This document shows positions 17,177-26,130 of a DNA stretch of 64,000 bases, one piece after another. The number at the start of each line of letters is the position of its first letter. Within the stretch, counting starts at the first letter, position 1. The stretch is from Clostridium grantii DSM 8605 (GTDB lineage Bacteria > Bacillota > Clostridia > Clostridiales > Clostridiaceae). The translations under genes and the position numbers were made by a program. A model generated the notes under the pieces. The model worked only from the letters and a program-made list of their open reading frames with translations, was not told where the DNA came from and made no database searches. The DNA lies in assembly GCF_900129965.1 (NCBI RefSeq), contig NZ_FQXM01000003.1, positions 124,001-188,000 of the forward strand, given 5' to 3'.

Positions 17177-17520
17177 AAGCCTCTAACTATATACAAATAT
17201 ATAGTTAGAGACGGAAGTTCCGCGGTACCACTCTTATTGATTAAAATAATCCACTTATAGGTTGGCTGAAAAATTACTTTCACTTTTGTCAGTAAAATAT
17301 TTATGTTCTTAAAATTTTTACTGGCAATTTAGTGAATGTTATTTTTTAACGACCATTAATACTTTAACGCAGCTAACGGCTTACCTCATTATTTAATAAA
17401 ATAACTTAGTAGCAACTCAAAGGTTCTCTTCACATAAATTTTTCTACAGAGCTTCCACCTTCCTCTGCTCGCTAAAAGAATAAATTAAGCTACTCTCCTT
17501 ATCAACGTTTATATATACTA
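17177..17520 (-). ncRNA. T-box riboswitch leader of argS
   Basis: On the minus strand the conserved T-box core AGAGTGGTACCGCG lies at 17235-17222. It is followed by a terminator made of CTCTAACTATATA and its complement (17210-17181) and a T-run. Stem I elements are seen upstream: AGCGAGCAGAGGAAGGTGG (17472-17454) and AACCTTTGAGTTGCTACT at its 3' side. AGA triplets occur in AAGAGAACC at 17430-17422, where the specifier loop is expected, matching arginine. Uncharged tRNA-Arg would stabilise the antiterminator and allow argS transcription. The exact specifier register is not certain. Confidence 0.92.
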
Positions 17521-17529
17521 TTGACTTTA

Positions 17530-17559
17530 ATTATATTCTTAGTGATTTTCTTTTGTCAA
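17530..17559 (-). promoter_or_regulatory. Promoter of the T-box/argS transcript
   Basis: TTGACA (17559-17554) and TATAAT (17535-17530) on the minus strand, 18 bases apart, just upstream of the T-box stem I. Confidence 0.75.
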
Positions 17560-17683
17560 TAGTTTCTTTAAATTTTCAAGCTTAGTATTTTAATTCAAAG
17601 AACAGATTTTCACTCTTTCGACAATTTTCTCATAATTTTGTATGAAATATTTGTGAATATTGAAAGTTATTTGATAATAATTA

Positions 17684-17712
17684 TTGACAAATGTCTATTA
17701 TTGTAAGATGAT
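17684..17712 (+). promoter_or_regulatory. Weak promoter candidate for the 17784 gene
   Basis: A perfect TTGACA at 17684-17689 is followed at 17 bases by GATGAT, a poor -10 box. About 70 bases before the ATG at 17784. Confidence 0.4.
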
Positions 17713-17783
17713 GTATGTATAAGATAAACAAACCCAAGTATCAATATAATGTTTATCACTTATAAAAAGAAGGGAGATTTTAA

Positions 17784-18392
17784 ATGAGAGAATACAAAGA
17801 AATATTAACAGAATCTGAAGTTGTATTAGGTATACCAATTCTTGTTGAAAACTATGATGGCTGGCATGATAAAACAAAGTCGTTGATTAATAATATATGG
17901 GAAAACATTGCAAACTATCAATTAATCAAATTCGCTTCTGATATACAATTAGAATTAATGCACAAAGATTTTCAATTTCAAACTTTATATTTGAGTATTT
18001 TAAAAATGTATATGGAGCAATTTGTTAATTATCCAGAAACAACTTTTATGACATCACACAAAAGCGTTTCCCAAGTCGAAAGCTTACTTTTGGCAAAAGA
18101 TATTTATTTAAGAATTCCGGAAATAATTCATGAAGATTTTGATATCTTCTTATATCTAGATTCATTTTTCATTGAAACTTGCTCTGGAAATAACCTACGA
18201 CTTCCCTTTACTTTGGGAATAAAATATGTGGAAAATATAAGCGAAGATTTTTTCTTTAAAACAAAAAGATATGGTAATTTTGTACTCCTAGAAATAAACA
18301 GAAATAAAAACGGTGAAGAATTGGACAAGGTGCTTAAAGTAATAGATGAAAAAATAAGTGAACACTGCTATATTTATAATGAATTTGTATAA
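17784..18392 (+). CDS. Hypothetical protein, 202 aa
   Basis: No family recognised. The protein is soluble-looking, with no signal peptide or membrane segment, and rich in aromatic and acidic residues (IHEDFDIFLYLDSFFIETC). The N-terminus MREYKEILTESEVVLGIPI is followed by a mostly helical stretch. AAGGGAG precedes the ATG, and base composition and codon use fit the neighbours, so it looks like a real gene. It stands alone between the argS leader (divergent) and two hairpins, thus probably monocistronic. No functional inference is justified. Confidence 0.7.
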   Translation: MREYKEILTESEVVLGIPILVENYDGWHDKTKSLINNIWENIANYQLIKFASDIQLELMHKDFQFQTLYLSILKMYMEQFVNYPETTFMTSHKSVSQVESLLLAKDIYLRIPEIIHEDFDIFLYLDSFFIETCSGNNLRLPFTLGIKYVENISEDFFFKTKRYGNFVLLEINRNKNGEELDKVLKVIDEKISEHCYIYNEFV

Positions 18393-18468
18393 GAATATTA
18401 TTAAAGATACTTTACCTGATTAAACAAAAGATAAATCCCTCTAAAATAAAAATTTATCAAAAGATTAG

Positions 18469-18498
18469 AATAGCCTATTATCCTCATGATAGGCTATT
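18469..18498 (+). terminator. Hairpin after the 17784 gene
   Basis: AATAGCCTA and TAGGCTATT form a perfect 9-bp stem with a 12-base loop. There is no strong T-run, so it is a possible terminator or mRNA 3' stem. Confidence 0.5.
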
Positions 18499-18549
18499 AA
18501 TAATGTTCTCTAAAAATAATACGTCTTTAACACTTTCCACAATTATTCC

Positions 18550-18580
18550 AATATGGTATTATCAAATATAATACCATATT
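18550..18580 (+). terminator. Long perfect hairpin, likely terminator
   Basis: AATATGGTATTAT pairs with ATAATACCATATT (13 bp, 5-base loop), followed by TTATTTTT. It separates the hypothetical gene from the DUF815 gene. Confidence 0.6.
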
Positions 18581-18594
18581 TATTTTTCTAAAAT

Positions 18595-18640
18595 TATTAA
18601 CTATTAACTATTAACTATTAACTATTAACTATTAACTAAC
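18595..18640. repeat. CTATTAA heptamer array, five full units
   Basis: Five perfect CTATTAA units at 18601-18635, flanked by partial units. The array ends about 20 bases before the GTG of the DUF815 gene and sits just upstream of its ribosome binding site. Copy-number change could alter the spacing of upstream signals but not the SD-to-start distance. Confidence 0.9.
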
Positions 18641-18657
18641 CAAAGGGGGCCTGTTCT

Positions 18658-19968
18658 GTGGGAACATTAAAAACCTACAAAGAAATAAAAGCAAATTTAG
18701 AGAGTTTGCTTATTTATAGAAATATAAGAGATGATCAAGTTATTAAAAGTATAGAAGCTATGTTTAAAGAAACTAAACGTGACACTCCCAGTAATACTTT
18801 TTTGTCATCACAATATAATACTGTTTTAGGTGATTTAGTTTGTTTTGCTGAAAAAAGAGCTTATAAAGGAAATTTATTAAGTAATTATGTTTTAGATTTA
18901 ATCTTAAATGATTCTAATGTATTTGCTCAAAGTTGTGAGAAATACGGTGATAATATTGAAAGTTGTTTAAAGGATTTAGCAATAAAAGATTTAAGAACTA
19001 TTTTTTCTATAATGCATTTGGATTTTATGTCTTTTAAAAATATGTCTAAAATCAATGGTGATTTTATTTTAGATTATAATCCTACTTTAAATAAAGATTT
19101 ATACAAACCTTATAATGAAGAAAAAAAATTCTTATGCCAGATAGATTGTTTTGATGATTTTTTTAATTCTTTAGTTCAATACTATCACAAAATTGGTTCT
19201 GGTATTTTATCAAGCAATATAGCCTTTAAATGGGTTGATGATTTCGGTATTGTTCCTGTAAATAATCCTCATAAAATTGAACTAAATCATATTATAGGGT
19301 GTGCTTATCAAAAGGATATGCTAATTAAAAACACTGATGCTTTTATCAAAGGACATACCGCAAACAATGTTTTATTAGAAGGTTCAAGAGGTACCGGTAA
19401 ATCTTCCCTTGTTAAGGCTTTATTAAATTATTTTCATAAAGATGGATTAAGATTAATTGAAGTGGGTAAAACTCAATTTCTACATTTAAGTACTATTATG
19501 AATGAGTTAAGCAAAAAAAATAAACCTTTTATTCTTTTCTTAGACGATATTTCCTTCGAAGATACAGAAATAGAATATAAACAAATGAAATCTATCCTTG
19601 ATGGAGGGATAGAAACTAAACCTAGTAATGTTTTAATTTATGCTACTTCTAATAGAAGACATTTAGTTAAAGAGAAATGGGAAGATGCCCCAACACTTTC
19701 AAATGTAGGAGAAATCCATAGCAATGATTCAGTTAATGAAAAACTATCTTTATCTGATAGATTTGGACTAACTTTAACTTTTGTAAAACCTACTCAAAAG
19801 GAATATCTTGATATTGTATTCGGTTTGGTTGAACAAAAGAATATAGATTTACCGCAAGATTACATAAAGCAAGAAGCTATAAAATGGGAACTAAACCAAA
19901 ATGGACGTTCCGGCAGAACTGCAGAGCAGTTTATTAACCACCTTATTGGTGAGCATCATTTACTTTAA
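18658..19968 (+). CDS. DUF815-family AAA ATPase
   Basis: 436 aa. The C-terminal half is a P-loop ATPase of the DUF815 group: Walker A GSRGTGKSS near residue 242, Walker B FILFLDDISF near 292, sensor region IYATSNRRHL, then LSLSDRFGLTLTF. The C-terminus GRSGRTAEQFINHLIG is typical of this group. The N-terminal half is helical and unassigned. Start is GTG with GGGGG eight bases upstream. The function of the family is not established. The gene seems monocistronic, with the heptamer array before it and a shared terminator after it. Confidence 0.85.
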   Translation: MGTLKTYKEIKANLESLLIYRNIRDDQVIKSIEAMFKETKRDTPSNTFLSSQYNTVLGDLVCFAEKRAYKGNLLSNYVLDLILNDSNVFAQSCEKYGDNIESCLKDLAIKDLRTIFSIMHLDFMSFKNMSKINGDFILDYNPTLNKDLYKPYNEEKKFLCQIDCFDDFFNSLVQYYHKIGSGILSSNIAFKWVDDFGIVPVNNPHKIELNHIIGCAYQKDMLIKNTDAFIKGHTANNVLLEGSRGTGKSSLVKALLNYFHKDGLRLIEVGKTQFLHLSTIMNELSKKNKPFILFLDDISFEDTEIEYKQMKSILDGGIETKPSNVLIYATSNRRHLVKEKWEDAPTLSNVGEIHSNDSVNEKLSLSDRFGLTLTFVKPTQKEYLDIVFGLVEQKNIDLPQDYIKQEAIKWELNQNGRSGRTAEQFINHLIGEHHLL

Positions 19969-19971
19969 TGC

Positions 19972-20005
19972 AAAAGCTTCAGATAAATTTATCTGAAGCT
20001 TTTTT
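19972..20005. terminator. Bidirectional terminator
   Basis: AAAAGCTTCAGATAAA pairs with TTTATCTGAAGCTTTT, with A and T runs, between the convergent DUF815 gene and the AAA-nuclease gene. Confidence 0.85.
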
Positions 20006-20013
20006 AGAAGCAA

Positions 20014-21690
20014 TTATCCTTCTTTAACATAAATTTCTTTACCTTTAAAAACAATGGCTAACTCTTTAATTTTATTTATGCCTCTAGATACAATCTCCGC
20101 ACAATATTGCTTTTCCTCAATTTGTTTTAATGCACTATCCGCGGTTTCTTCTAAAGTTTCAGTATCATCTACATCTAATTTCTTAAATTCTATTACTAAA
20201 CCAAGCTTAGTTTTATCTTTAGGTATGATGCTAACATCATATCTTCCATAACCGCTTTCCCTATTAGAAACAACTTCATGAGTATCATTTAGCGATACTA
20301 GAAGCCCTAGAATAAATGCATGATATACTTTTTCTCCTTCATAACCACCAACATCAAAATAACTAATGCTATTTAATACAAATTGTTTTAGAATCTTTCC
20401 AAAGGTTTTTATATCTCCCTTAGTCAAACTATTTAACATCATATTATATTTATCCTTACTGATACTATTATTAAACCAATTTTCTATTATATCAATATAT
20501 AGACTCTTTATTTCTAAATTAGGAATTTTAAGCTTATAGTAATCTTTTAATCCTATTCTTTCTTTGTCATAGGCTTTCAAATAGCCTGTAAATAATAGAA
20601 AACTCCATAAATTATCACTTGATTTCCTTATATCCTCCATAACTATATTGTCGATTATACATCTTGTAATGTTTTTATCTTCAACTAGAATTTCCAAGTC
20701 TTTTTTTATATCCTCTCCACCTTTAGCAAGGAGTAAGTTTACTAAATCATTAGAGCTAGTATTCACCCAGTATGGTTTCAACCCTTCTGAAGGCTTTGAT
20801 ACATAATTTAAAATTGACCATGGATTATAAATTGTTTCTTCCCCAAAAATATAACCATTATACCAATCCTTTACTTCCTGAAGGTTTGTTGTTATATTGT
20901 AATCTTTTAATATAATTTCTATTTCTTTTTCAGTAAATCCGAATTGGGTGTTAAAGTTATAGTTCAAAAGTGAGGAAATTTCCAAGTTATTAAGTCCTGA
21001 AAAAATACTTTCCTTAGCAACTCTTAGGATACCTGTAATCATTGCTTTTTCTAGATAAATATTGTCCTTAAACGCTGCACTCAAGAAATTTCTCATAAAA
21101 AAAATAACTTCATTATAATATTGATTTACATATCCTGCTTGAATAGGTACATCGTACTCATCTATTAAAATAATCACCTTTTCATTGTAATAATCATAAA
21201 GATACTTTGAAAGTTTTCCTAAAGACTCCCCAAGTTCTATAATATTAGATTCTTTATTTATAACTCTATTATAATATTCCTTTTGAGCAGTATGAAGGTT
21301 AGGATTATCTAAACAATAACGATGCTCAATGTAAATATCACTCATGCGCCCTCTTAAACTCATCTCTAAATTATCAAAACTAAGGTGTTTTTCATCTTTG
21401 AAGCTTAGAAATATAACAGGATATTTGCTTTGCAATTCCATGATATCTTTATTCTTTTCTATATTTAGCCCCTGAAATAGATTTATATTATCTATTGAAC
21501 TTTTTTCAAAAAAGTATTTAAGCATGCTCATATTTAAAGTTTTACCAAATCTTCTCGGTCTTGCAACCAGTACTATTTTAGCACTAACTTTTATAAATTC
21601 TTCTATTAGCAAAGTTTTATCCACAAAATAACAGTTATCTTCTATGAGTTCTTTGAAATCGCTTATCCCTATGGAAATTTTCTTTGTCAT
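20014..21690 (-). CDS. AAA-ATPase-like / PD-(D/E)XK nuclease protein
   Basis: 558 aa, of the group with an N-terminal 'predicted AAA-ATPase' domain and a C-terminal PD-(D/E)XK nuclease-like domain, common and multicopy in clostridia and gut anaerobes. The N-terminus shows YFVDKTLLIEEFI, then the P-loop variant ARPRRFGKTLN near residue 44 and the Walker B-like VIILIDEYDVPI near 175. The C-terminus shows YGRYDVSIIPKD near 485 and LVIEFKKLD near 500, the D...ExK nuclease core. The role is unknown; a selfish or defence function has been suggested for such families but is not shown here. Confidence 0.85.
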   Translation of the reverse strand: MTKKISIGISDFKELIEDNCYFVDKTLLIEEFIKVSAKIVLVARPRRFGKTLNMSMLKYFFEKSSIDNINLFQGLNIEKNKDIMELQSKYPVIFLSFKDEKHLSFDNLEMSLRGRMSDIYIEHRYCLDNPNLHTAQKEYYNRVINKESNIIELGESLGKLSKYLYDYYNEKVIILIDEYDVPIQAGYVNQYYNEVIFFMRNFLSAAFKDNIYLEKAMITGILRVAKESIFSGLNNLEISSLLNYNFNTQFGFTEKEIEIILKDYNITTNLQEVKDWYNGYIFGEETIYNPWSILNYVSKPSEGLKPYWVNTSSNDLVNLLLAKGGEDIKKDLEILVEDKNITRCIIDNIVMEDIRKSSDNLWSFLLFTGYLKAYDKERIGLKDYYKLKIPNLEIKSLYIDIIENWFNNSISKDKYNMMLNSLTKGDIKTFGKILKQFVLNSISYFDVGGYEGEKVYHAFILGLLVSLNDTHEVVSNRESGYGRYDVSIIPKDKTKLGLVIEFKKLDVDDTETLEETADSALKQIEEKQYCAEIVSRGINKIKELAIVFKGKEIYVKEG

Positions 21691-21748
21691 TTAGATCCCC
21701 TCACCTTAAATTATTTCTCTATAAATACTTAAAGCCTTCTTTGATATT

Positions 21749-22477
21749 TTAATCCATTTCAACATCAAATAAAGCCGAAACATCCTCATTGTCAATAATA
21801 CGATTGCTTGTCTTTTGAGATTTAATAAGTAAAGCTTCCGCCATATTTATTGTGGTTTTTTCAATAAATTCATTTATATTTATCCCCCTAAGAGTGAAAA
21901 ACAATTCAGGGTTTTCATCAAGTCTAGCCCCTATCCCATAAAGAACAGCAGCCACATGTTTACACATTGAGGCCCAATCGGGACAATCACAGTCAAATTT
22001 TATTTCTTTGGGTGAGGGAAATAATCCATTATTTTTTTCTGTGAACAAAGATTCTAGGGATTTTGGAAATTTACCTTTAACCAGTTCTTCTAAGGAATCT
22101 ATTTTGCCCATGGAATTATCTATTATTTTGTTCCAGCGGTTTATAGATAAAGGGGTTATGGTTATATCTACTTCATAGGGTTTTCTTCCACTTCCTTGAA
22201 CCAAGGCAGAAATTTTTTCTTTTCCAATTTTCAAATCCAAAACAGAACCATTTCTAACATAACTACGCCCACGAGGAATTCTATTTGAATAATCTGAATA
22301 ACTTTCAAGATTTTTATTCCAAGCAATCCCCCACCATGTAGAAGCGAGTTTTCTTCCTGTTATAACTACTGGGCATATATCCTTTTGTTTTTTCTTTAAT
22401 TTTTCAGCAGCCTTTTCATTTTTTTTCTTTCTTTCAGCCACAGAAACATATTCTGGAAATCCATAAGAGCTGTACAT
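21749..22477 (-). CDS. SWIM zinc finger protein
   Basis: 242 aa. The SWIM motif CxCx(n)CxH is seen as CDCPDWASMCKH near residues 160-171. The N-terminal region (TWWGIAWNKNLESYSDYSNRIPRGRSYVR) is typical of bacterial SWIM proteins encoded next to SNF2 helicases. GGAGG lies six bases before the ATG at 22477; a longer reading frame would overlap the upstream gene and is rejected. It follows the SNF2 gene by 11 bases, so the two are co-transcribed and probably act together on DNA. The function of the pair is unknown. Confidence 0.9.
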   Translation of the reverse strand: MYSSYGFPEYVSVAERKKKNEKAAEKLKKKQKDICPVVITGRKLASTWWGIAWNKNLESYSDYSNRIPRGRSYVRNGSVLDLKIGKEKISALVQGSGRKPYEVDITITPLSINRWNKIIDNSMGKIDSLEELVKGKFPKSLESLFTEKNNGLFPSPKEIKFDCDCPDWASMCKHVAAVLYGIGARLDENPELFFTLRGININEFIEKTTINMAEALLIKSQKTSNRIIDNEDVSALFDVEMD

Positions 22478-22488
22478 TTTTTCCTCCT

Positions 22489-25125
22489 TTATTTGGGAAT
22501 AGCTAATTTGAATAATTCTAAAAGTTCTGAATTGCTCATTTCCGTAATCCAATTTTCTTGAGATGTAGATATAATTTCTTGTGAAAGTTTTGTTTTTTCT
22601 TCCATTAAAAGATCTATTTTTTCTTCTATAGTTCCTTGGGTTATAAATTTATGTACAATAACATTCTTTTTTTGCCCTATACGGAAAGCTCTATCTGTTG
22701 CTTGATTTTCTACAGCTGGATTCCACCAGCGGTCAAAATGAACTACATGATTAGCAGCAGTTAAATTGAGTCCAACTCCCCCAGCTTTTAAAGATAATAC
22801 CATAAAGGGAACATAATCTTCCCCTTGAAAGTCATCAACAATTTGTTGACGTTTTTTTACTGGTGTTCCTCCATGAATAACTCTACCTTTATGATGAAAA
22901 ATAGTTTCTAAAAATTCATTAAGAGGTTCTGTCATTTCTTTAAATTGAGTAAATACCAATATTCTTTCTCTTCTTTCATAAACAGTTTCACATATTTCTC
23001 TAAGTCTTGCAAATTTACCACTTTCATTTTCTATAAATAAATTTTCTCCTAGATACTGATCAGGATGATTACATATCTGTTTAAATTTCATTAATGATGA
23101 TAAAATTAAACCTTTCCTTGCTATTCCTTCACTATCATTTAGTTTATTATTTAAATCTTTTACTAAAGAAGCATATAAAGCTCCTTGTTTTTTTGTTAAG
23201 TTAGCGAAGGATTTCATTTCTACTTTATCTGGCAAATCATTTATTATGGATTTGTCCGTTTTTATACGTCTTAATATAAATGGGCTTACTACTTTTTTTA
23301 GATTTTTATTTCCTTCTGGATTTTCCTTAAGTTGTTTTACCAATAAAGAAAATTCTTTGGAAGTTCCTAAAAGTCCTGAATTAAGGAAGTCAAATAAAGA
23401 CCACAAATCTGAAAGACTATTCTCAATAGGCGTACCAGTCATAGCTATTCTGAAAGAACTTTTTATTTTTTTAGCAGTCTTTGTTTTAATGGACCCAGCA
23501 TTTTTAATTGCTTGAGCTTCATCTAAAATCAGCAAATCCCAATTAATATCATGAAGCCATACTTGTTTTGAAATCATGGTATAAGTTGTTATTATAACTT
23601 GATAGTCCTTCAAAAAGTCTTCATTATAATCTTGAGAAACCTTTGTTTTTGAGGAATGAAGTATGTAATACTTTATTTCTGGTGCAAACTTAATCAATTC
23701 CTTTTCCCAGTTTCCAAGAAGTGAAGCTGGTATGATTAAAAGACTTTTATCCTTTTTATTTTCTTTTAAATAATTTAATAAAGCTATAACTTGAATAGTT
23801 TTTCCAAGTCCCATATCATCAGCAAGACAAGCCCCTAAACCAAGTTGCTTCATATAATAAAGCCAAGAAAGACCTTGTTTTTGATAGTTTCTTAAGCTTG
23901 CATTAAAGTTGTTACCACAGGATACTTCATTAATCTTTTCAGGGTTTTTAAGATTATTAAGCACATCATCGAACCACTGACCTTCTGTTACATTGATATC
24001 ACATTCATGCTCTGATATTTTTAAAAGTTTATGAGCATTTAATTGCAACTTCATGGCCTCTATCATGGATAAATCTTTACTTTCCATCAGTGTTTCAGCT
24101 TGTTCATAAGCAAGAAGTACCTGCTGGAGTTTTTCATGATTAACCTCCACCCATTTACCTTTCAAAAAAGCAAGACCTTCATTCTCAGCCATGAGTTGTT
24201 CTATTTCTTTTTTTGTTAAAGTGTCCTCTCCAAGGGCTATGTTCAAATCAAAATCCATAAGAGCCTCTTGCCCTACAAAAGATGGATTATTACCCACTGA
24301 CACATTAAGCTTTAATGCGTTAGATTTTTGTTTCCACCAATTAGGAATTCTACACAGTATGCCACTTTCTTCATAAATAGGTATTTCTTTTAAGAATGTA
24401 TAAGCATCTTCTATGGACATAGCAAGAGGGTGAAATATTTCTCCTGATTCCATAATCTCTGATATAAAAGAACTTTTTTCTGTAGCTTTATTAACAGTTG
24501 CTAAAAGCCTAAGTAATTGATCATTATCATTTTTATATTCTATCAAAGCATTTTTTAAAGGGATATGTTTTACCTTGCCTTTTATTTCTGTAAGTTGAGC
24601 ATATGTAGCTAGAAAAGCAAAAGGATATTCCTCTTTTTTACTTTCTACTAAATGAAAATAAATTCGTCCAGGTATATGTAAATTACAGCCTTTTTTTGAA
24701 AAGTACTCATCCACAGTGCCAACAAAATCTTTTATATCATTCTTAAAAACCTCTACTAATTCAGATACTATAAGCTCAATCCAGTGATTATTTAAATATT
24801 CTGACCCAATAATATAAGGACATATTGATACAAGTCTTGTTATTTCTTCATTGTCTAGAGAAAAGTTAATATTTTCCCGTGCAAATTCTATTTGAGGATT
24901 TTTTATTAAACCCGTTGTAATGGATTTACTGATTTTATATAAAAAATCCATAGAAGGTGATAAATCACTTTTTTTATTTTCCAAAGATAATTCATAAAGT
25001 GCTTTAAATAAATTATTATTGTAGGCTTCAATAAAATTTTCTTCAATAATAGAAAGTGAGCCTTTACTATTATAGTCAAAATCTATTTGAAAGCCTTTTG
25101 GGGTTATGATTGCTATAAGTTTCAT
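22489..25125 (-). CDS. SNF2-family DNA helicase/translocase
   Basis: 878 aa. The helicase core occupies the C-terminal half: motif I LADDMGLGKT near residue 433, motif II LLILDEAQAIKN near 535, motif III AMTGTPIENS and motif VI QATDRAFRIGQ near 806, ending in the usual TIEEKIDLLMEEK tail. The N-terminal 370 residues hold the bacterial SNF2-associated domain. As an SF2 translocase it should move on double-stranded DNA without strand separation. First gene of a pair with the SWIM protein. No other DNA-modification gene is next to it, so a place in a known defence system is not supported. Confidence 0.93.
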   Translation of the reverse strand: MKLIAIITPKGFQIDFDYNSKGSLSIIEENFIEAYNNNLFKALYELSLENKKSDLSPSMDFLYKISKSITTGLIKNPQIEFARENINFSLDNEEITRLVSICPYIIGSEYLNNHWIELIVSELVEVFKNDIKDFVGTVDEYFSKKGCNLHIPGRIYFHLVESKKEEYPFAFLATYAQLTEIKGKVKHIPLKNALIEYKNDNDQLLRLLATVNKATEKSSFISEIMESGEIFHPLAMSIEDAYTFLKEIPIYEESGILCRIPNWWKQKSNALKLNVSVGNNPSFVGQEALMDFDLNIALGEDTLTKKEIEQLMAENEGLAFLKGKWVEVNHEKLQQVLLAYEQAETLMESKDLSMIEAMKLQLNAHKLLKISEHECDINVTEGQWFDDVLNNLKNPEKINEVSCGNNFNASLRNYQKQGLSWLYYMKQLGLGACLADDMGLGKTIQVIALLNYLKENKKDKSLLIIPASLLGNWEKELIKFAPEIKYYILHSSKTKVSQDYNEDFLKDYQVIITTYTMISKQVWLHDINWDLLILDEAQAIKNAGSIKTKTAKKIKSSFRIAMTGTPIENSLSDLWSLFDFLNSGLLGTSKEFSLLVKQLKENPEGNKNLKKVVSPFILRRIKTDKSIINDLPDKVEMKSFANLTKKQGALYASLVKDLNNKLNDSEGIARKGLILSSLMKFKQICNHPDQYLGENLFIENESGKFARLREICETVYERRERILVFTQFKEMTEPLNEFLETIFHHKGRVIHGGTPVKKRQQIVDDFQGEDYVPFMVLSLKAGGVGLNLTAANHVVHFDRWWNPAVENQATDRAFRIGQKKNVIVHKFITQGTIEEKIDLLMEEKTKLSQEIISTSQENWITEMSNSELLELFKLAIPK

Positions 25126-25288
25126 TCTATATCACATTTCCTTTTTAATATATTATAATATTTATTCTCTATTTACTATATTTCTCCATAAAATATCCAA
25201 TTATCTAATATCCCTTGTTTAATCTAATTATTACCCTTTTACATTTTGAGTATAACAGTATTCAAAAAATTTATCTATATTTATGCAT

Positions 25289-25316
25289 AAAAAAAAGGCC
25301 TTAATGGCCTTTTTTA
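25289..25316 (-). terminator. rnf operon terminator overlapping the rnfB stop
   Basis: A run of A, GGCC, TTAAT, GGCC and a run of T; the minus-strand rnfB TAA stop (25316-25314) lies within the stem side. Confidence 0.8.
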
Positions 25317-26120
25317 TGCTTTTGCTTTTCTAAAATTATCAATTGCTGCTGTTGGACATTTTTTAGCGCAAATTCCACAGTTTTTGCATTTATCATAATC
25401 AATAACTGGTAAGTTATTCACCATTTCCATAGCATCAAATGGACATGCTTTTACACATAATGTGCATCCTATACATCCTACTTCACATATCTTTTTAACT
25501 GATGCACCTTTTGCTTTTGAGTTACAAGTAATTTTTACCGGTCTACCCTTTGGCATCATTTGAATAATAGCTTTCGGACATTTTGGCACACAAGCTCCAC
25601 AGCCTACACATTTTTCTTCATCTACTACTGCAACTCCATCTATTATATGAAGCGCATCAAACTTACAAGCTTTTACACAAGATCCAAAACCCATACAACC
25701 AAACTCACAAGATTTAGGGCCTCCACCTGGAATAATTACTGCATTTGAACAATCTTCAATTCCATAGTAGTCACCTTTATATAAAGCTTTATCTTTTGTT
25801 CCTTTACATTTAACATAAGCAACTTTTGGTTCAGCTGTACTTACTTCTACTCCTAGGATTTCTCCTATTTGACCTGCAACTTCTGGGCTTGCTATTGGGC
25901 AAGCATTTGGGGCAGCACCATTAAGAACTATAGCTTCAGCATACGCATCACAACCAGCAAAACCACATCCACCACAGTTAGCACCAGGTAAACAACCTCT
26001 TATTTGAGGCACCATAGGATTTACTTCTACAGCGAACTTTTTGGATGAATATCCTAAAACAACCCCGAATAAAAGACCAAGCCCACCTAAACTTATTAAA
26101 GGAAATAAAATTTCTTTCAT
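25314..26120 (-). CDS. rnfB: RnfB, iron-sulfur subunit of the Rnf complex
   Basis: 268 aa. An N-terminal membrane helix (FPLISLGGLGLLFGVVLGYSS, about residues 5-25) anchors the protein. It is followed by the RnfB-type cluster motif CxxCx4C (GANCGGCGFAGCDAYAEAI) and several ferredoxin motifs (CMGFGSCVKAC, CVGCGACVPKCP, CIGCTLCVKACP, CKNCGICAKKCP). It is the entry point for electrons from reduced ferredoxin. Last gene of the rnfCDGEAB operon, 10 bases after rnfA. Confidence 0.95.
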   Translation of the reverse strand: MKEILFPLISLGGLGLLFGVVLGYSSKKFAVEVNPMVPQIRGCLPGANCGGCGFAGCDAYAEAIVLNGAAPNACPIASPEVAGQIGEILGVEVSTAEPKVAYVKCKGTKDKALYKGDYYGIEDCSNAVIIPGGGPKSCEFGCMGFGSCVKACKFDALHIIDGVAVVDEEKCVGCGACVPKCPKAIIQMMPKGRPVKITCNSKAKGASVKKICEVGCIGCTLCVKACPFDAMEMVNNLPVIDYDKCKNCGICAKKCPTAAIDNFRKAKA

Positions 26121-26130
26121 GTGAACCTCC

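Noticed and set aside
18469..18640. Integron or MITE made of the two hairpins and the heptamer array
   Set aside because: The hairpins do not match each other and there are no shared ends or target duplications; a terminator plus simple repeat explains them.
21749..22552. Longer SWIM protein starting at 22552
   Set aside because: It would overlap the end of the SNF2 gene by 64 bases; GGAGG six bases before the ATG at 22477 gives a better start.
18658..25125. DISARM- or BREX-type defence island
   Set aside because: A SNF2 helicase is present, but no methyltransferase, PLD nuclease, PglZ or BrxC-like gene accompanies it.
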